Shown: positions 32,067 through 40,336, counted from the first letter of the stretch. The stretch: DNA of 63,204 nt from Sulfurimonas sp. RIFCSPLOWO2_12_36_12 (GCA_001829675.1 MIBZ01000044.1:1-63204); one strand, 5' to 3'. Notes: generated from the letters alone by a model not told the origin. Translations and numbers: made by a program.

Positions 32067-32070
32067 TAAT
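32051..32070. repeat. Left direct repeat of the mazEF cassette
   Basis: 20 bases, identical to 32654-32673; it includes the crcB stop codon (32064-32066). Confidence 0.8.
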
Positions 32071-32071
32071 T

Positions 32072-32383
32072 TTAGTCAACTAGCATCAATTTAATAATAT
32101 TTTTTATCTCTTTTATCTGTGCAGTGCTTAATTTAATATCTGTTTTTTTTACTATTCTTTGAGTAGATATCGTTCTTATTTGATCAAGTACTACAAAACT
32201 ATCATTTTTTAGTTTTACTCTCGTTGGATAATCTTTATTAGTCGATGTCATAGGTGCTACTATGACATTGTCATAATTCATCTCTTTTGGTGATATGACT
32301 AAGCATGGTCTTGTTTTTTGTATTTCGGAGCCAACGGTTGGATTTAGGTTGACAATTACTACCTCATACTGATTATAAATCAT
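32072..32383 (-). CDS. mazF: MazF/PemK-family mRNA interferase toxin
   Basis: A 103-residue toxin of the MazF/PemK/Kid fold, sequence-specific RNases that block translation when not neutralised. The N-terminal YEVVIVNLNPTVGSEIQKTR with PCLVISP contains the conserved arginine and the loop after strand 1, VIVAPMTST is the core strand with catalytic Thr/Ser, and VVLDQIRTI is the third block. It overlaps the antitoxin gene by 11 bases. Its stop lies 5 bases from the crcB stop, convergent. Confidence 0.9.
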   Translation of the reverse strand: MIYNQYEVVIVNLNPTVGSEIQKTRPCLVISPKEMNYDNVIVAPMTSTNKDYPTRVKLKNDSFVVLDQIRTISTQRIVKKTDIKLSTAQIKEIKNIIKLMLVD

Positions 32384-32603
32384 CCCACTGCCCCAAATCG
32401 ATGGTATCGTCTATCAACAAATCATTGTGAGCATTTTTAAACTTAGCCTCCCATCCGTCTCTTGGATTGTTGAGTGCTTCTAAGATTATCCTATGATTTT
32501 CTACTCTTAAGTCAAATTTATCAGGTCTATCAAGAGTTTTCAATATCGCAGATGGAATTCTAATTCCTTTGCTAGTACCTATATCAATTAATGAAACTTG
32601 CAT
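32373..32603 (-). CDS. mazE: MazE-like antitoxin (AbrB fold)
   Basis: A 76-residue antitoxin. VSLIDIGTSKGIRIPSAILK is the SpoVT/AbrB DNA-binding swapped hairpin; the acidic tail (NDLLIDDTIDLGQWDDL) is the part that would cap the toxin. AAAAGGAT precedes the ATG and a TATAAT (minus strand, 32622-32627) is the likely -10. Antitoxin-first order with overlap is standard for such modules, and the pair should repress its own promoter. Confidence 0.85.
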   Translation of the reverse strand: MQVSLIDIGTSKGIRIPSAILKTLDRPDKFDLRVENHRIILEALNNPRDGWEAKFKNAHNDLLIDDTIDLGQWDDL

Positions 32604-32653
32604 AACACATCCTTTTTTATAATTATAATATAGTTATGTATTGAAGTCAAGCA

Positions 32654-32673
32654 TCTTCTCAAAGCATAATAAT
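32654..32673. repeat. Right direct repeat of the mazEF cassette
   Basis: 20 bases, identical to 32051-32070; on the minus strand it encodes the last residues and stop of the ABC ATPase gene (stop at 32659-32661). Confidence 0.8.
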
Positions 32674-33228
32674 CTCATCCGCACACCATTTTGCCAAATC
32701 TAAATCGTGTGTGATGAGCAGCATACCCATTCTATCAAGGTGTTTAACAAGCATACTCATAACTTCTAGCTGAATTACATTGTCAAGTGCGGAAGTCGGT
32801 TCATCAAGCAGAAGCAAATCGGGCTTCATAAGCATTGCTCTTAATATTGAAGCACGCTGGAGTTGTCCGCCCGATAGCTCATGCGGGAGTTTTAAAAGTA
32901 GTTCGTAATCAAGATTTATAGTTTTTAGGTAGAGTTCTAACTCATCAATCTTTGCCACATCTTTTATCTGATTTATAAGTGTGTAGCTTGGATGAAATGA
33001 GCTGTACGGGTCTTGAAAAACCTCCGAACAAAATGAGCTTTTGATAGAGCCCGAGCGCGGTTTTAAATTTTTAAGTATCAGTTCAAAGAGCGTGCTTTTT
33101 CCTGCTCCGCTTGCTCCGACTACTGCTTTTATCTCACCTTTTTTCAAAGAAAAAGAGAGGTTCTCAAAAAGCAATTTATCCTTTTTATATCCATAAGATA
33201 AGTTTTCAACTTCTAATACACTATTCAA
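32659..33228 (-). CDS. Short ABC transporter ATPase
   Basis: A 189-residue ABC ATPase, shorter than transporter ATPases of the peptide/nickel class (about 240-330) but with all core motifs: Walker A GASGAGKST, signature LSGGQLQRASI, Walker B LLLLDEPTSALD and the switch histidine in LITHD. It lacks the C-terminal extension. The start is TTG, because no ATG fits before the core fold and dUTPase stops 3 bases upstream. No permease is adjacent, so the partner is unknown. Its end uses the right repeat of the mazEF cassette. Confidence 0.85.
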   Translation of the reverse strand: MNSVLEVENLSYGYKKDKLLFENLSFSLKKGEIKAVVGASGAGKSTLFELILKNLKPRSGSIKSSFCSEVFQDPYSSFHPSYTLINQIKDVAKIDELELYLKTINLDYELLLKLPHELSGGQLQRASILRAMLMKPDLLLLDEPTSALDNVIQLEVMSMLVKHLDRMGMLLITHDLDLAKWCADEIIML

Positions 33229-33231
33229 ACA

Positions 33232-33924
33232 TTAACTCTTGTTTAATGCTAAGTAGAGTTTTGTAAGCTCTCTATAGAGTTCGCTTGGCTTTACACTGCT
33301 GTTTTCATCCAAAACTCTCTTCATAACGACATTATCCTCTTCACAACCCCAAACTTTGATGTAAGAGCCGTCTTTGTAGCCATGGTCCTGTCTAAACTGA
33401 TTTAAGATATTTTTGCCTACATAAAGTTTATAGAGGCTCTCCAAGTCAAGTCCCGCCATAAGTACCAAATCAAAAAAGTCTGATATCAGCTTCTCAAGAT
33501 TTAGCGCTCCTCTTGAGAGTGTATCTATCATAATGGACTCTATTTTCTCTATTACATCGTTTTGCACCGCAAAGAGCGCATGCTTTTTATTAATCTTAGC
33601 AAAACTATCCAACTCTGATATATTTTGTGCCAAATCATCAATACGGCCTCTGCGCGTTTGAGAGTAGTTCTCTATCGCCAAACTCATAATAAAGTGCCAA
33701 ACATCGACAACTTCTATCTGAAGGTTATCCCAATCCGCCTCTTTATCTATGTTCTTCCAGTGCTTCCATGTAAAGCTGTCAATCATCTCTGCGCACTCCA
33801 TATAGATGCATCGCTTCCAGTTGATGACTTTGTTGTTTTTTGTAATCCCGCTAGTCCAATTATCCCCGTTTGTCGCCTCATTCAGTTCAGCCTGAAGTTG
33901 TAGCATAAGTAATATCTTATCCAT
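33232..33924 (-). CDS. dut: Dimeric all-alpha dUTPase
   Basis: A 230-residue dUTP pyrophosphatase of the dimeric (MazG-like fold) type found in Campylobacter and trypanosomatids, removing dUTP and supplying dUMP. Metal-binding motifs are ECAEMIDSFTWKHWK and the EVVDVWHF helix; the C-terminal GYKDGSYIKVW binds base and phosphate. It shares no fold with trimeric dUTPase. The gene is joined to the ABC ATPase by a 3-base gap. Confidence 0.93.
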   Translation of the reverse strand: MDKILLMLQLQAELNEATNGDNWTSGITKNNKVINWKRCIYMECAEMIDSFTWKHWKNIDKEADWDNLQIEVVDVWHFIMSLAIENYSQTRRGRIDDLAQNISELDSFAKINKKHALFAVQNDVIEKIESIMIDTLSRGALNLEKLISDFFDLVLMAGLDLESLYKLYVGKNILNQFRQDHGYKDGSYIKVWGCEEDNVVMKRVLDENSSVKPSELYRELTKLYLALNKS

Positions 33925-33997
33925 TATTTTCTCTCTAAATTTAATTATCCCATTGTACCAAATATGCTAAAATACGACACTTAAAACCGAGATTTAT

Positions 33998-34171
33998 ATG
34001 AAAAGAATTAATTGCAGAAAATGTGAATACTATTTTGTTACATGGGAAGCTCAAAGACCTCATGGTTGCAAAGCATACGGGTTCAAGTCGCCTCAGATAC
34101 CCTCTTTGGTTGTTTTTCAAAGCAGCGGAAGCGACTGCACCATGTTTAAAGAAAAAAGTTTTGCCAAATAA
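33998..34171 (+). CDS. 57-residue four-cysteine protein
   Basis: A short gene: ATG at 33998, 57 codons, TAA at 34169-34171. Cysteines 6, 9, 24 and 47 (C-x2-C-x14-C-x22-C) could bind zinc or an iron-sulfur cluster. The middle has WEAQRPHGCKAYGFKS, then IPSLVVFQSSGSDC. A -10 of the form TGCTAAAAT (TAAAAT at 33968-33973) lies upstream. Its last 26 bases overlap the 3' end of the convergent PNPOx-like gene. I recall similar small proteins as widespread in this phylum, but cannot name a function. Confidence 0.75.
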   Translation: MKRINCRKCEYYFVTWEAQRPHGCKAYGFKSPQIPSLVVFQSSGSDCTMFKEKSFAK

Positions 34172-34571
34172 TTTTTTTGCCAAATCCAAGAGTGTTGTCA
34201 GTTAGCTTAAAGTAGTTGATTTTTATCTGCCAGAGTGTCGGATTCATAGCCAGCGCATACGGAAAGCTCTTGAAGTAAAGTTTTTTTAAAGCCTCGTCCT
34301 CTAAAGGCAAAAAGTCTCCCCTAAACTGAACTCCCTCTATTTTGCCTACAACTTTCGTCTCCAAAACAACTGTTCCGGCAACTTTTGGATTTTTTGTTAT
34401 GTTTTTTACATGTGTTGTTTCATCGCTGCTTGCCACGACAAAAGAGATTTTAGCCGCATCAAAAGCGTAAAAAAGGTTACATGCGTTAAGCTCTAAACCG
34501 TCGCTCGTTGCCAAACTGAGAACATGATGTTTTGCCAAAAATGCGTCTATTTTTTCTAAATCATTTTGCAC
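34146..34571 (-). CDS. Pyridoxamine 5'-phosphate oxidase-like flavin-binding protein
   Basis: A 141-residue split-barrel protein of the PNPOx-like superfamily, which binds FMN, F420 or haem. LAKHHVLSLATSDG at the start and the central SFVVASSDETTHVKNITKNP fit the fold; it lacks the C-terminal PLP-site of true PdxH. It overlaps the small upstream gene by 11 bases, and both may ride on the patB transcript. Substrate unknown. Confidence 0.75.
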   Translation of the reverse strand: MQNDLEKIDAFLAKHHVLSLATSDGLELNACNLFYAFDAAKISFVVASSDETTHVKNITKNPKVAGTVVLETKVVGKIEGVQFRGDFLPLEDEALKKLYFKSFPYALAMNPTLWQIKINYFKLTDNTLGFGKKIIWQNFFL

Positions 34572-34797
34572 TGAAATTCTTATAAAGACGCTTCTCTAAA
34601 TCTTCTAAGCTATTTATTTCTCTTTTGTTTAACATCAGAAGTGCGGTATCGTCGTTTGCCATCGTTTCATACATCTCTTTTGGCGATGTCATCTTATAGT
34701 GGCTTTTTAAAAATTCCAACAATATTTCAAAATTATCACTCTTGTTTTGGCTGTATTGTTTGAAAAATTTAAAATCATCCCAATTTATTTTAATCAA
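34561..34797 (-). CDS. Hypothetical 78-residue protein
   Basis: A small acidic, probably helical protein (KINWDDFKFFKQYSQNKSDN at the start, NKREINSLEDLEKRLYKNF at the end). No known motif. It begins 2 bases after the PatB-like gene stop and overlaps the PNPOx-like gene by 11 bases, so it is likely translated within that operon. I cannot assign a family. Confidence 0.55.
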   Translation of the reverse strand: MIKINWDDFKFFKQYSQNKSDNFEILLEFLKSHYKMTSPKEMYETMANDDTALLMLNKREINSLEDLEKRLYKNFSAK

Positions 34798-34799
34798 TT

Positions 34800-35981
34800 T
34801 TAATTCCTATGTTCTTGCAGTGCTTTTTGCAATTTTTCTATCACTTGCAACATTTTAGCAGAAGAGACCGCAAAATTCAATCTCATATACCTGCTCCCTT
34901 CCCTGCCGAAGCTTATTCCTGGACTTAGTCCTAGTCCGGCTTTATGAACAAAAAATTCTCTTAGCTCTTTGTCTCGAAGCCCCAAACCTCTGCAATCAAA
35001 CCAAGCCAAATATGTCCCCTCAATCGGAGTCAATTTTATAAGATGCGGGAATTTTTCACTCAACTCTTTTAACATGCAGTAATTTTTTAACAGATGAACC
35101 TTAAGCTCTTCAAGCCATATTTTTCCCTCTCTGTATGCCGTCTCAAAAGCCACATGAGAAAGAGTGCTTCCATTGGCAAAATGGATACGCTTGTAAATTT
35201 TTAAAAAACGCTCCCTTAGAGTTTTATTTGGAATTGCAACACTGCTTATGGCAAAACCCGCCATGTTAAAAGTTTTTGCCCCACCGATAGCCGTTACGGT
35301 TATGTCTCTTGCCTCTTGGCTCAAAGATGCAAAAGGAATATGAACATTTGGCGCATACACCAAATCAGAGTGAATCTCATCGCTAAAAACTACTATGTTA
35401 TGCTCTAAGCAGAGCTCTAAAATCTGCTCAAGCTCCTCTCTTCTCCAAACACGCCCAACTGGATTGTGAGGAGAGCAGAGAAGCAGAAGTTTTGTTTTTT
35501 CGTCTATCTTTGACTTTAAATCCTCTATATCAAAAGTGTAAGTTCCATCATCTTTTAGCTTTAATGGATTTTTCAAAAGTTCCCTTTCATGCTCCATTAC
35601 GCTGTGAAAAAACGGCGGATATACCGGTGTTTGGACTATGACCTTATCGCCGACACTGCTAAATGCTTCGATGGCGACATTCATACTCGCCACCACCGAG
35701 TGAGAATAGAGCATATCTTCAAGTGCAAACTCAACGCTATGCTCTTTTTTCATCCATGCCATCTGTGCTTCAAACGCGCTTTTTGGTACCTCTTCATAGC
35801 CAAATACCGGATGCTCTAACCTCTTTTTTACGGCATTTAGCACAAAGTCAGGCGTGTTTATGTCCATATCCGCAACCCACACGGGAAGTACATCATTGGT
35901 TCCAAAAAGCTCTTCTCTTAGCATATACTTCTCTGCGTTTGTATCTTCTCTTGGCGCGGATGTTGAAAAATCGTAACTCAT
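34800..35981 (-). CDS. PatB/MalY-type C-S lyase (cystathionine beta-lyase-like aminotransferase fold)
   Basis: A 393-residue fold-type I PLP enzyme of the PatB/MalY group, which cleaves C-S bonds of cystathionine or cysteine conjugates. PVWVADMDI at the start, NPVGRVW, DEIHSDL (residues 201-207) and GGAKTFNMAG with the PLP lysine Lys236 mark the group. It could supply homocysteine for methionine synthesis or release thiols or sulfide. It leads a run with the hypothetical and PNPOx-like genes. Confidence 0.9.
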   Translation of the reverse strand: MSYDFSTSAPREDTNAEKYMLREELFGTNDVLPVWVADMDINTPDFVLNAVKKRLEHPVFGYEEVPKSAFEAQMAWMKKEHSVEFALEDMLYSHSVVASMNVAIEAFSSVGDKVIVQTPVYPPFFHSVMEHERELLKNPLKLKDDGTYTFDIEDLKSKIDEKTKLLLLCSPHNPVGRVWRREELEQILELCLEHNIVVFSDEIHSDLVYAPNVHIPFASLSQEARDITVTAIGGAKTFNMAGFAISSVAIPNKTLRERFLKIYKRIHFANGSTLSHVAFETAYREGKIWLEELKVHLLKNYCMLKELSEKFPHLIKLTPIEGTYLAWFDCRGLGLRDKELREFFVHKAGLGLSPGISFGREGSRYMRLNFAVSSAKMLQVIEKLQKALQEHRN

Positions 35982-35991
35982 TTTGTTCCTT

Positions 35992-36873
35992 TTAATGTAG
36001 CTTCTTTAAAATATCCAAAGCACCACTCTCAAACTTGGAGAACGCAAACCATTTTTTGCCCAAATCTTTTAAACTCGCTCCGATATGATACATCTCTTTG
36101 CTATCAAGTATGATAAATCTATCGTGAGCGCTTTTAAACTCTTGAAGCTCTATATTTTTATATTGAGCTTGGTATTTTTGATAGTCAAGCCTAAGTTGTT
36201 TTGTAATGGTTTGGGTATAGATTTTTATCTTTAACTTTGGATATTTACTAAAAAGTGTAAATACGGTGTCATCTATATAGTTGTCAATAAGCACGATTTC
36301 ACTTTTTGCACTTTTTAACAAATCATTTAAAAAAGCATACGCATCATATACCTGCCCGTCGAAAAATATCCCTTCATCCGGTTTTTGAGTTTTGTTTTCC
36401 AGAGCATTTAAAACTTGCTCTATTTTTGTATCTGTCTTTATTTCATACGAAACTTGCCGTTTTTCCAAAGCTTCTATTTTAGAAAAAAGTAAACTATTTG
36501 AACTTATTATTTTTCTCATCTCTACAAAAGTTCTGATTATTTTTATGTGTATTTCCACTGCAACTTTACTTGATAAAACTGCTGAGAGAGATGAGACACC
36601 CTGCTCTGTAAAAACAAATGGGCTTGCACCTCCAAAAGATTTTTTAGATGGTATCACAGATTGTGATACCAAAAAATTCATCTCTTCATCACTCAGTTCA
36701 AACATAAAATCATTTGGAAATCTATCAATATTTCTTTTAACTGCTTGTTTTAAAGCCCTAGTTTCTACTTGATAGAGTTCCGCCAAGTCTCTATCGAGCA
36801 TTACGGTAAGCCCTCGGATGGTGTAGATTTTGTTTGAGATATTTTCTTTGTTAATTTCTACAAGGTTGCTCAT
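35992..36873 (-). CDS. ORF6N-domain protein
   Basis: A 293-residue protein. Residues about 12-110 are an ORF6N domain (IRGLTVMLDRDLAELYQVE, RFPNDFMFEL, FVFTEQGVSSLSAVLSS), a DNA-binding module frequent in phages and islands. A helical linker follows, and the C-terminal half (about 170-290) resembles a stand-alone domain with VLIDNYIDDTVFTLF and HDRFIILDS, a phospholipase D-like pattern with HDRF in place of HxK. Probably accessory DNA acquired horizontally. AAGGAA precedes the ATG. Confidence 0.8.
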   Translation of the reverse strand: MSNLVEINKENISNKIYTIRGLTVMLDRDLAELYQVETRALKQAVKRNIDRFPNDFMFELSDEEMNFLVSQSVIPSKKSFGGASPFVFTEQGVSSLSAVLSSKVAVEIHIKIIRTFVEMRKIISSNSLLFSKIEALEKRQVSYEIKTDTKIEQVLNALENKTQKPDEGIFFDGQVYDAYAFLNDLLKSAKSEIVLIDNYIDDTVFTLFSKYPKLKIKIYTQTITKQLRLDYQKYQAQYKNIELQEFKSAHDRFIILDSKEMYHIGASLKDLGKKWFAFSKFESGALDILKKLH

Positions 36874-36949
36874 ACTATTTCCTTGATAATTTTATTTATC
36901 TTAACATCTCAAAAAGCTTTTTATGAAAAAGTATGTCATATTGCAATAT

Positions 36950-37327
36950 TTATCTTTCATAAGTCATTTCAATTTCAAAAATATGCTTACACTCGCTACA
37001 TTCAAATCTTTTTTTTAATAAATGTTTTGCCTTATTATTGTTTCTTCGCTTATCTGGTAAACCTTTTTTAGTCATGTATTTCCATCCTATAATTCCATCT
37101 TCGGAATCAATTAAACTAGTATTTTGTGAAAAACACTTTTTACACTTTTTTTCTTCCTGATTTTTGAAATATGCCATTACTACTAAAATAATTATAAATG
37201 CAATTCCAAGATATACTATCCACATATTTTCTTTAATAAATTTTATTAAAAATGAAAATCCAAATAAAATAACTATTATTAACACTAATAAAATCTGAAT
37301 TTCAATTACAGATATAGCTTTTCTCAT
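36950..37327 (-). CDS. Membrane protein with cytoplasmic zinc-ribbon-like tail
   Basis: A 125-residue protein with two membrane helices (about 8-30 and 36-53) and a soluble tail with two CxxC pairs, CKKC near residue 62 and CSEC near residue 113, likely one zinc ribbon. It follows the 252-residue gene directly, its ATG abutting the stop, so the two are coupled. No family recognised. AT-rich like its neighbour. Confidence 0.6.
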   Translation of the reverse strand: MRKAISVIEIQILLVLIIVILFGFSFLIKFIKENMWIVYLGIAFIIILVVMAYFKNQEEKKCKKCFSQNTSLIDSEDGIIGWKYMTKKGLPDKRRNNNKAKHLLKKRFECSECKHIFEIEMTYER

Positions 37328-38086
37328 TTACATCTCCATTTCATTCATCATAAACACATAAGCGTCTATCGCATTCTGTAGAAAATCTGATTTTTCATTT
37401 TTATACGGATAAATCAAACAGTAAATTCTAATAAGTCTAAAAACAATTTTATAGTATCTATCTAACTCTGCATCAATTGGCTCATTAAATTTTAATATTC
37501 CTTTTGTTTCAGCATAAATAATTTTATTTCTAAAATTTGCTTTTTCTTCAATTTGTTTTAATATTTGTTTACTATTTAGCTCGACTAATTCTTGGAGTTC
37601 TTTTTTAAAATAATAAGGTTCATTATTTACCTTAAAACTAAAGTTTAACGGTGGTATCGATTTCATAAAGACATTTTCTATTAACAATCCAACTTCTAAT
37701 AATTTTTTATTTTCGTTTAATATTAATTGTATTTCTTTCGGAAAGTTACTATTATGTTCTTGATAAGAAACAAAATGATTTTGAATAGTTCCTAAAAACA
37801 AATCTAGTGCCTGTTTATATTTATGATCTTTGTCTTTGATTTTATTTTTATTTGTATTTTTATACCCCTGCTCTCGTAATTTAAGAAAAATTGCTCTTGC
37901 CACTTCTTCTTCAGCAGTTATACATCTAAATAATGCAATTTCAGGATCAATATCTTTTATTTTATAAGCCATTTTTAAATGGTTGACTGCACTTAAAATA
38001 CACTCTTTAGAATGTCCTGTATCTTTTTCAACAATCCAATCTAAAAGTTGTCTATCAAAATCTATTAATCGTTCAAACTTTACCAT
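37328..38086 (-). CDS. Protein of unknown function, possibly HEPN-like
   Basis: A mostly helical 252-residue protein (a GTG one codon upstream is an alternative start; GGGGGA precedes both). LSAVNHLKMAYKI followed by EIALFRCITAEEEVARAIFL resembles the paired helices of HEPN domains, and FRNKIIYAETKG lies where HEPN RNases have RN-x3-H, but with Tyr in place of His. It is coupled to the membrane zinc-ribbon gene. A defence or stress role would be inference. Confidence 0.5.
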   Translation of the reverse strand: MVKFERLIDFDRQLLDWIVEKDTGHSKECILSAVNHLKMAYKIKDIDPEIALFRCITAEEEVARAIFLKLREQGYKNTNKNKIKDKDHKYKQALDLFLGTIQNHFVSYQEHNSNFPKEIQLILNENKKLLEVGLLIENVFMKSIPPLNFSFKVNNEPYYFKKELQELVELNSKQILKQIEEKANFRNKIIYAETKGILKFNEPIDAELDRYYKIVFRLIRIYCLIYPYKNEKSDFLQNAIDAYVFMMNEMEM

Positions 38087-38202
38087 CACTTCCCCCTCTC
38101 TTCATACATTTTAAAAGCTCTATGATAGCCATTAATCGCCTTGTAAAATTTACAATTATTATTCTGTTATTTATTTTTAGAGACTAATATATAAAAACAA
38201 AA

Positions 38203-40308
38203 CTAAAGATTTCTCTTCCTCCACACGCTCACCTCTGCGACGCTATGCTGAAACTTCCTGTGCGTTTCTTTGATTACAAACTCCAAATCCTGTAGATGGA
38301 TAAGTTCAAACTCTCTGCTCAAAATCTCTTTAAGTGTATCCAGTGTTTTAACCTCATTGGCATTCTCATCTTTGTACCCGCCGAGCCAAAACTCTTTTTT
38401 GGTTGAGCTCTCCTGCCAGCTGTATGGAGAGGTTAGTATCAAAACTCCGTCGCTGTTTAGTCTCTCATGAACGCTACCCAAAAAAAGGCGCGGATTATAG
38501 AGCCTGTCGATGAGATTTGTTGCCATAACTAAATCGTAAGAGTTGAAATTGGGCTTTAGGTTGCACGCGTCACCTTGCCAAAAAGTGACCTTCTCTTTTA
38601 TGCGCTCATATCCAAGCTCTTCTATGGTTACTTTTTTCTTGAGTGCCAAATCACCCTCTGTTTTTGAGCCAAAAGCCACATAGCCCTCATTTTTGAGTTT
38701 TACTCCAACCCCGATAAATCTGGCTGAGAAGTCAACTCCCTCAACTCTCTCAAAACTTTGTGCGAGTTCAAATGTTGCTCTTCCTGTCGCACAACCCAAA
38801 TCAAGAGCTTTTGTACGGTTTTTTGCAAATTTAGAGGCTATATTTGCCGTCTCTTTAGCAAAGTTTTTCACGCCGAAATATTCATCTCCGTACTGAAACT
38901 CGCAATACTGCGACACAAGCTCGTCGCTCTCGTAAACATCGTTTTGTATCTTTACTTCGCTCTTTGAGATGACATATCTAAACCCTGCGTTTTGAAAAAA
39001 GTGCTTGCGGAACGCGTAGCGGGAGTGTTTCATAATAAGGTTTCCGCTGCTTGCCCATGATGAGCCGAGTATCAGCGCATGTCTGTTGTCAAATGTCGGG
39101 ATTGAAAAATCATCGTAAGCCGGATGAACTTCAAATCCGTCAAAGCCAAATATAGGAGTGCGGCTCCACTGCCAAACATTTCCGACCACATCGTATATAC
39201 CGTTAAAACTAAACTCATTTACGGGACATGAGCTGAAATAGTGGTAAAAGTTCAGGTTTGCCCTGCTCTCATGAAAGTCCGGGATATCCTCTAACTTTGC
39301 ATAGTTGTATATCAAACGGTATTCAGTTTCGCTCGGCAGTGAGTATGTAATTCCATCCTTTTTGCTCTTGTAACGGCAAAATGCTTCGGCTTCGAGTGCA
39401 TTTACATCAACCGGCCAGTCAAGCGGCATATCTATAATCTTTGCAAGTGTTCTATACTTAAAACCGCTCTCATCCTCTACCCAAAACGACGGATATTTTG
39501 CGCCGCTTATTGCTAAAAACTTTCTTCCCTCTTCATTCCAAAACTCACCATTTTCATAACCCTCAGCCTCTACAAACTCCATAAATTCGCCGTTGCTCAC
39601 CAGATATTTTGAAACGCTAAAACCAGCTACGCTCTCACGGTACTCTCCATACTCATTGTCCCACCCGTAAAGGTTGTGAGACTTCTCCTTACCTAAGACA
39701 ACATCGCCGCCTTCAATAGTAATCATCTCATTTTTTGGAGGAGTCGAACTGTGCGAACAGATGTTAAACTCTTCTACCTCTTTTACAAATTCTATCGGCA
39801 TCTGGCGGTGCAAAACCAAAGAAGTCTCTATATGTATCCGCTCATGTTCAATTCCCATAAGTATAATCCACATCGCACTATCTTGAGCAATAGGCAGAGT
39901 CAAAGGAAGAGTCGTTATAAGCTCATCAACCAGCTCTCTAACCTTCACTCTGTACGCTCTGACATCATCCACCTTTGGCCATTTATAGTGTCCGCTCTCT
40001 AAGTCATCCCACTCCATCTCATCGACGCCGACTGCAAAGATGGATTCAAACTCCGGATTTATCCTCTCTTTGATTATCTTCATATTAATTAGTTTATTTA
40101 CAAAAAAAGTTGCGGTATGCCCGAAGTAAAAAATCATCGGATGGCGGGTAATCTCCGACTTTTTGTAAAAAACCTCATCACTTTTTAGGACATCAAATAT
40201 TTTCTCAAAAATGATAAAAGTGTTGTGAAAATATGCCCTTATCTCTTTGCGTTTTGCTTCTGTGTCGCTGCCCTCAAGCGTGGGCGGATATAAACTAAAT
40301 TTACTCAA
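38203..40308 (-). CDS. ovoA: OvoA: 5-histidylcysteine sulfoxide synthase with methyltransferase domain
   Basis: A 701-residue ovothiol enzyme. The N-terminal DinB-like domain has the iron ligands His64 (FGHTATF) and His155/His159 (EHERIHIET). A formylglycine-generating-enzyme-like domain follows at about 190-435 (GWDNEYGE, YDVVGNVWQWS, RYAFRKHF). The C-terminal methyltransferase has LGCATGRATFEL near residue 500 and would methylate 5-thiohistidine. The enzyme joins histidine and cysteine with O2. The start is TTG with AAAAGG upstream; no better ATG exists. Divergent from the yfiH gene. Confidence 0.9.
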   Translation of the reverse strand: MSKFSLYPPTLEGSDTEAKRKEIRAYFHNTFIIFEKIFDVLKSDEVFYKKSEITRHPMIFYFGHTATFFVNKLINMKIIKERINPEFESIFAVGVDEMEWDDLESGHYKWPKVDDVRAYRVKVRELVDELITTLPLTLPIAQDSAMWIILMGIEHERIHIETSLVLHRQMPIEFVKEVEEFNICSHSSTPPKNEMITIEGGDVVLGKEKSHNLYGWDNEYGEYRESVAGFSVSKYLVSNGEFMEFVEAEGYENGEFWNEEGRKFLAISGAKYPSFWVEDESGFKYRTLAKIIDMPLDWPVDVNALEAEAFCRYKSKKDGITYSLPSETEYRLIYNYAKLEDIPDFHESRANLNFYHYFSSCPVNEFSFNGIYDVVGNVWQWSRTPIFGFDGFEVHPAYDDFSIPTFDNRHALILGSSWASSGNLIMKHSRYAFRKHFFQNAGFRYVISKSEVKIQNDVYESDELVSQYCEFQYGDEYFGVKNFAKETANIASKFAKNRTKALDLGCATGRATFELAQSFERVEGVDFSARFIGVGVKLKNEGYVAFGSKTEGDLALKKKVTIEELGYERIKEKVTFWQGDACNLKPNFNSYDLVMATNLIDRLYNPRLFLGSVHERLNSDGVLILTSPYSWQESSTKKEFWLGGYKDENANEVKTLDTLKEILSREFELIHLQDLEFVIKETHRKFQHSVAEVSVWRKRNL

Positions 40309-40324
40309 AAAACAACCTTTTAGA

Positions 40325-40330
40325 TATAAT
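40325..40330 (+). promoter_or_regulatory. -10 element of the yfiH-like gene, placing the start site on the ATG
   Basis: TATAAT ends 6 bases before the ATG at 40337, the same spacing as at nth, with no ribosome site in the gap. A leaderless transcript is predicted. It supports the ATG at 40337 over the in-frame upstream start at 40247, which would lie inside ovoA. Confidence 0.5.
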
Positions 40331-40336
40331 TTTTCT

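Larger units (their letters stand above)
32051..32673. mobile_element. mazEF cassette bounded by direct repeats
   Basis: TCTTCTCAAAGCATAATAAT occurs perfectly at 32051-32070 (the end of crcB) and at 32654-32673 (the end of the ABC ATPase gene), 603 bases apart. With mismatches the similarity extends back to 28 positions (32043-32070 against 32646-32673, 25 identical), so a decayed copy of the crcB 3' end lies beyond mazE. Only the toxin and antitoxin genes lie between. No recombinase is present, so the insertion mechanism is unknown. Confidence 0.6.

Noticed and set aside
40247..40336. N-terminal extension of the yfiH-like protein
   Set aside because: It would overlap ovoA, lacks family similarity, and the ATG at 40337 has a well-placed TATAAT.
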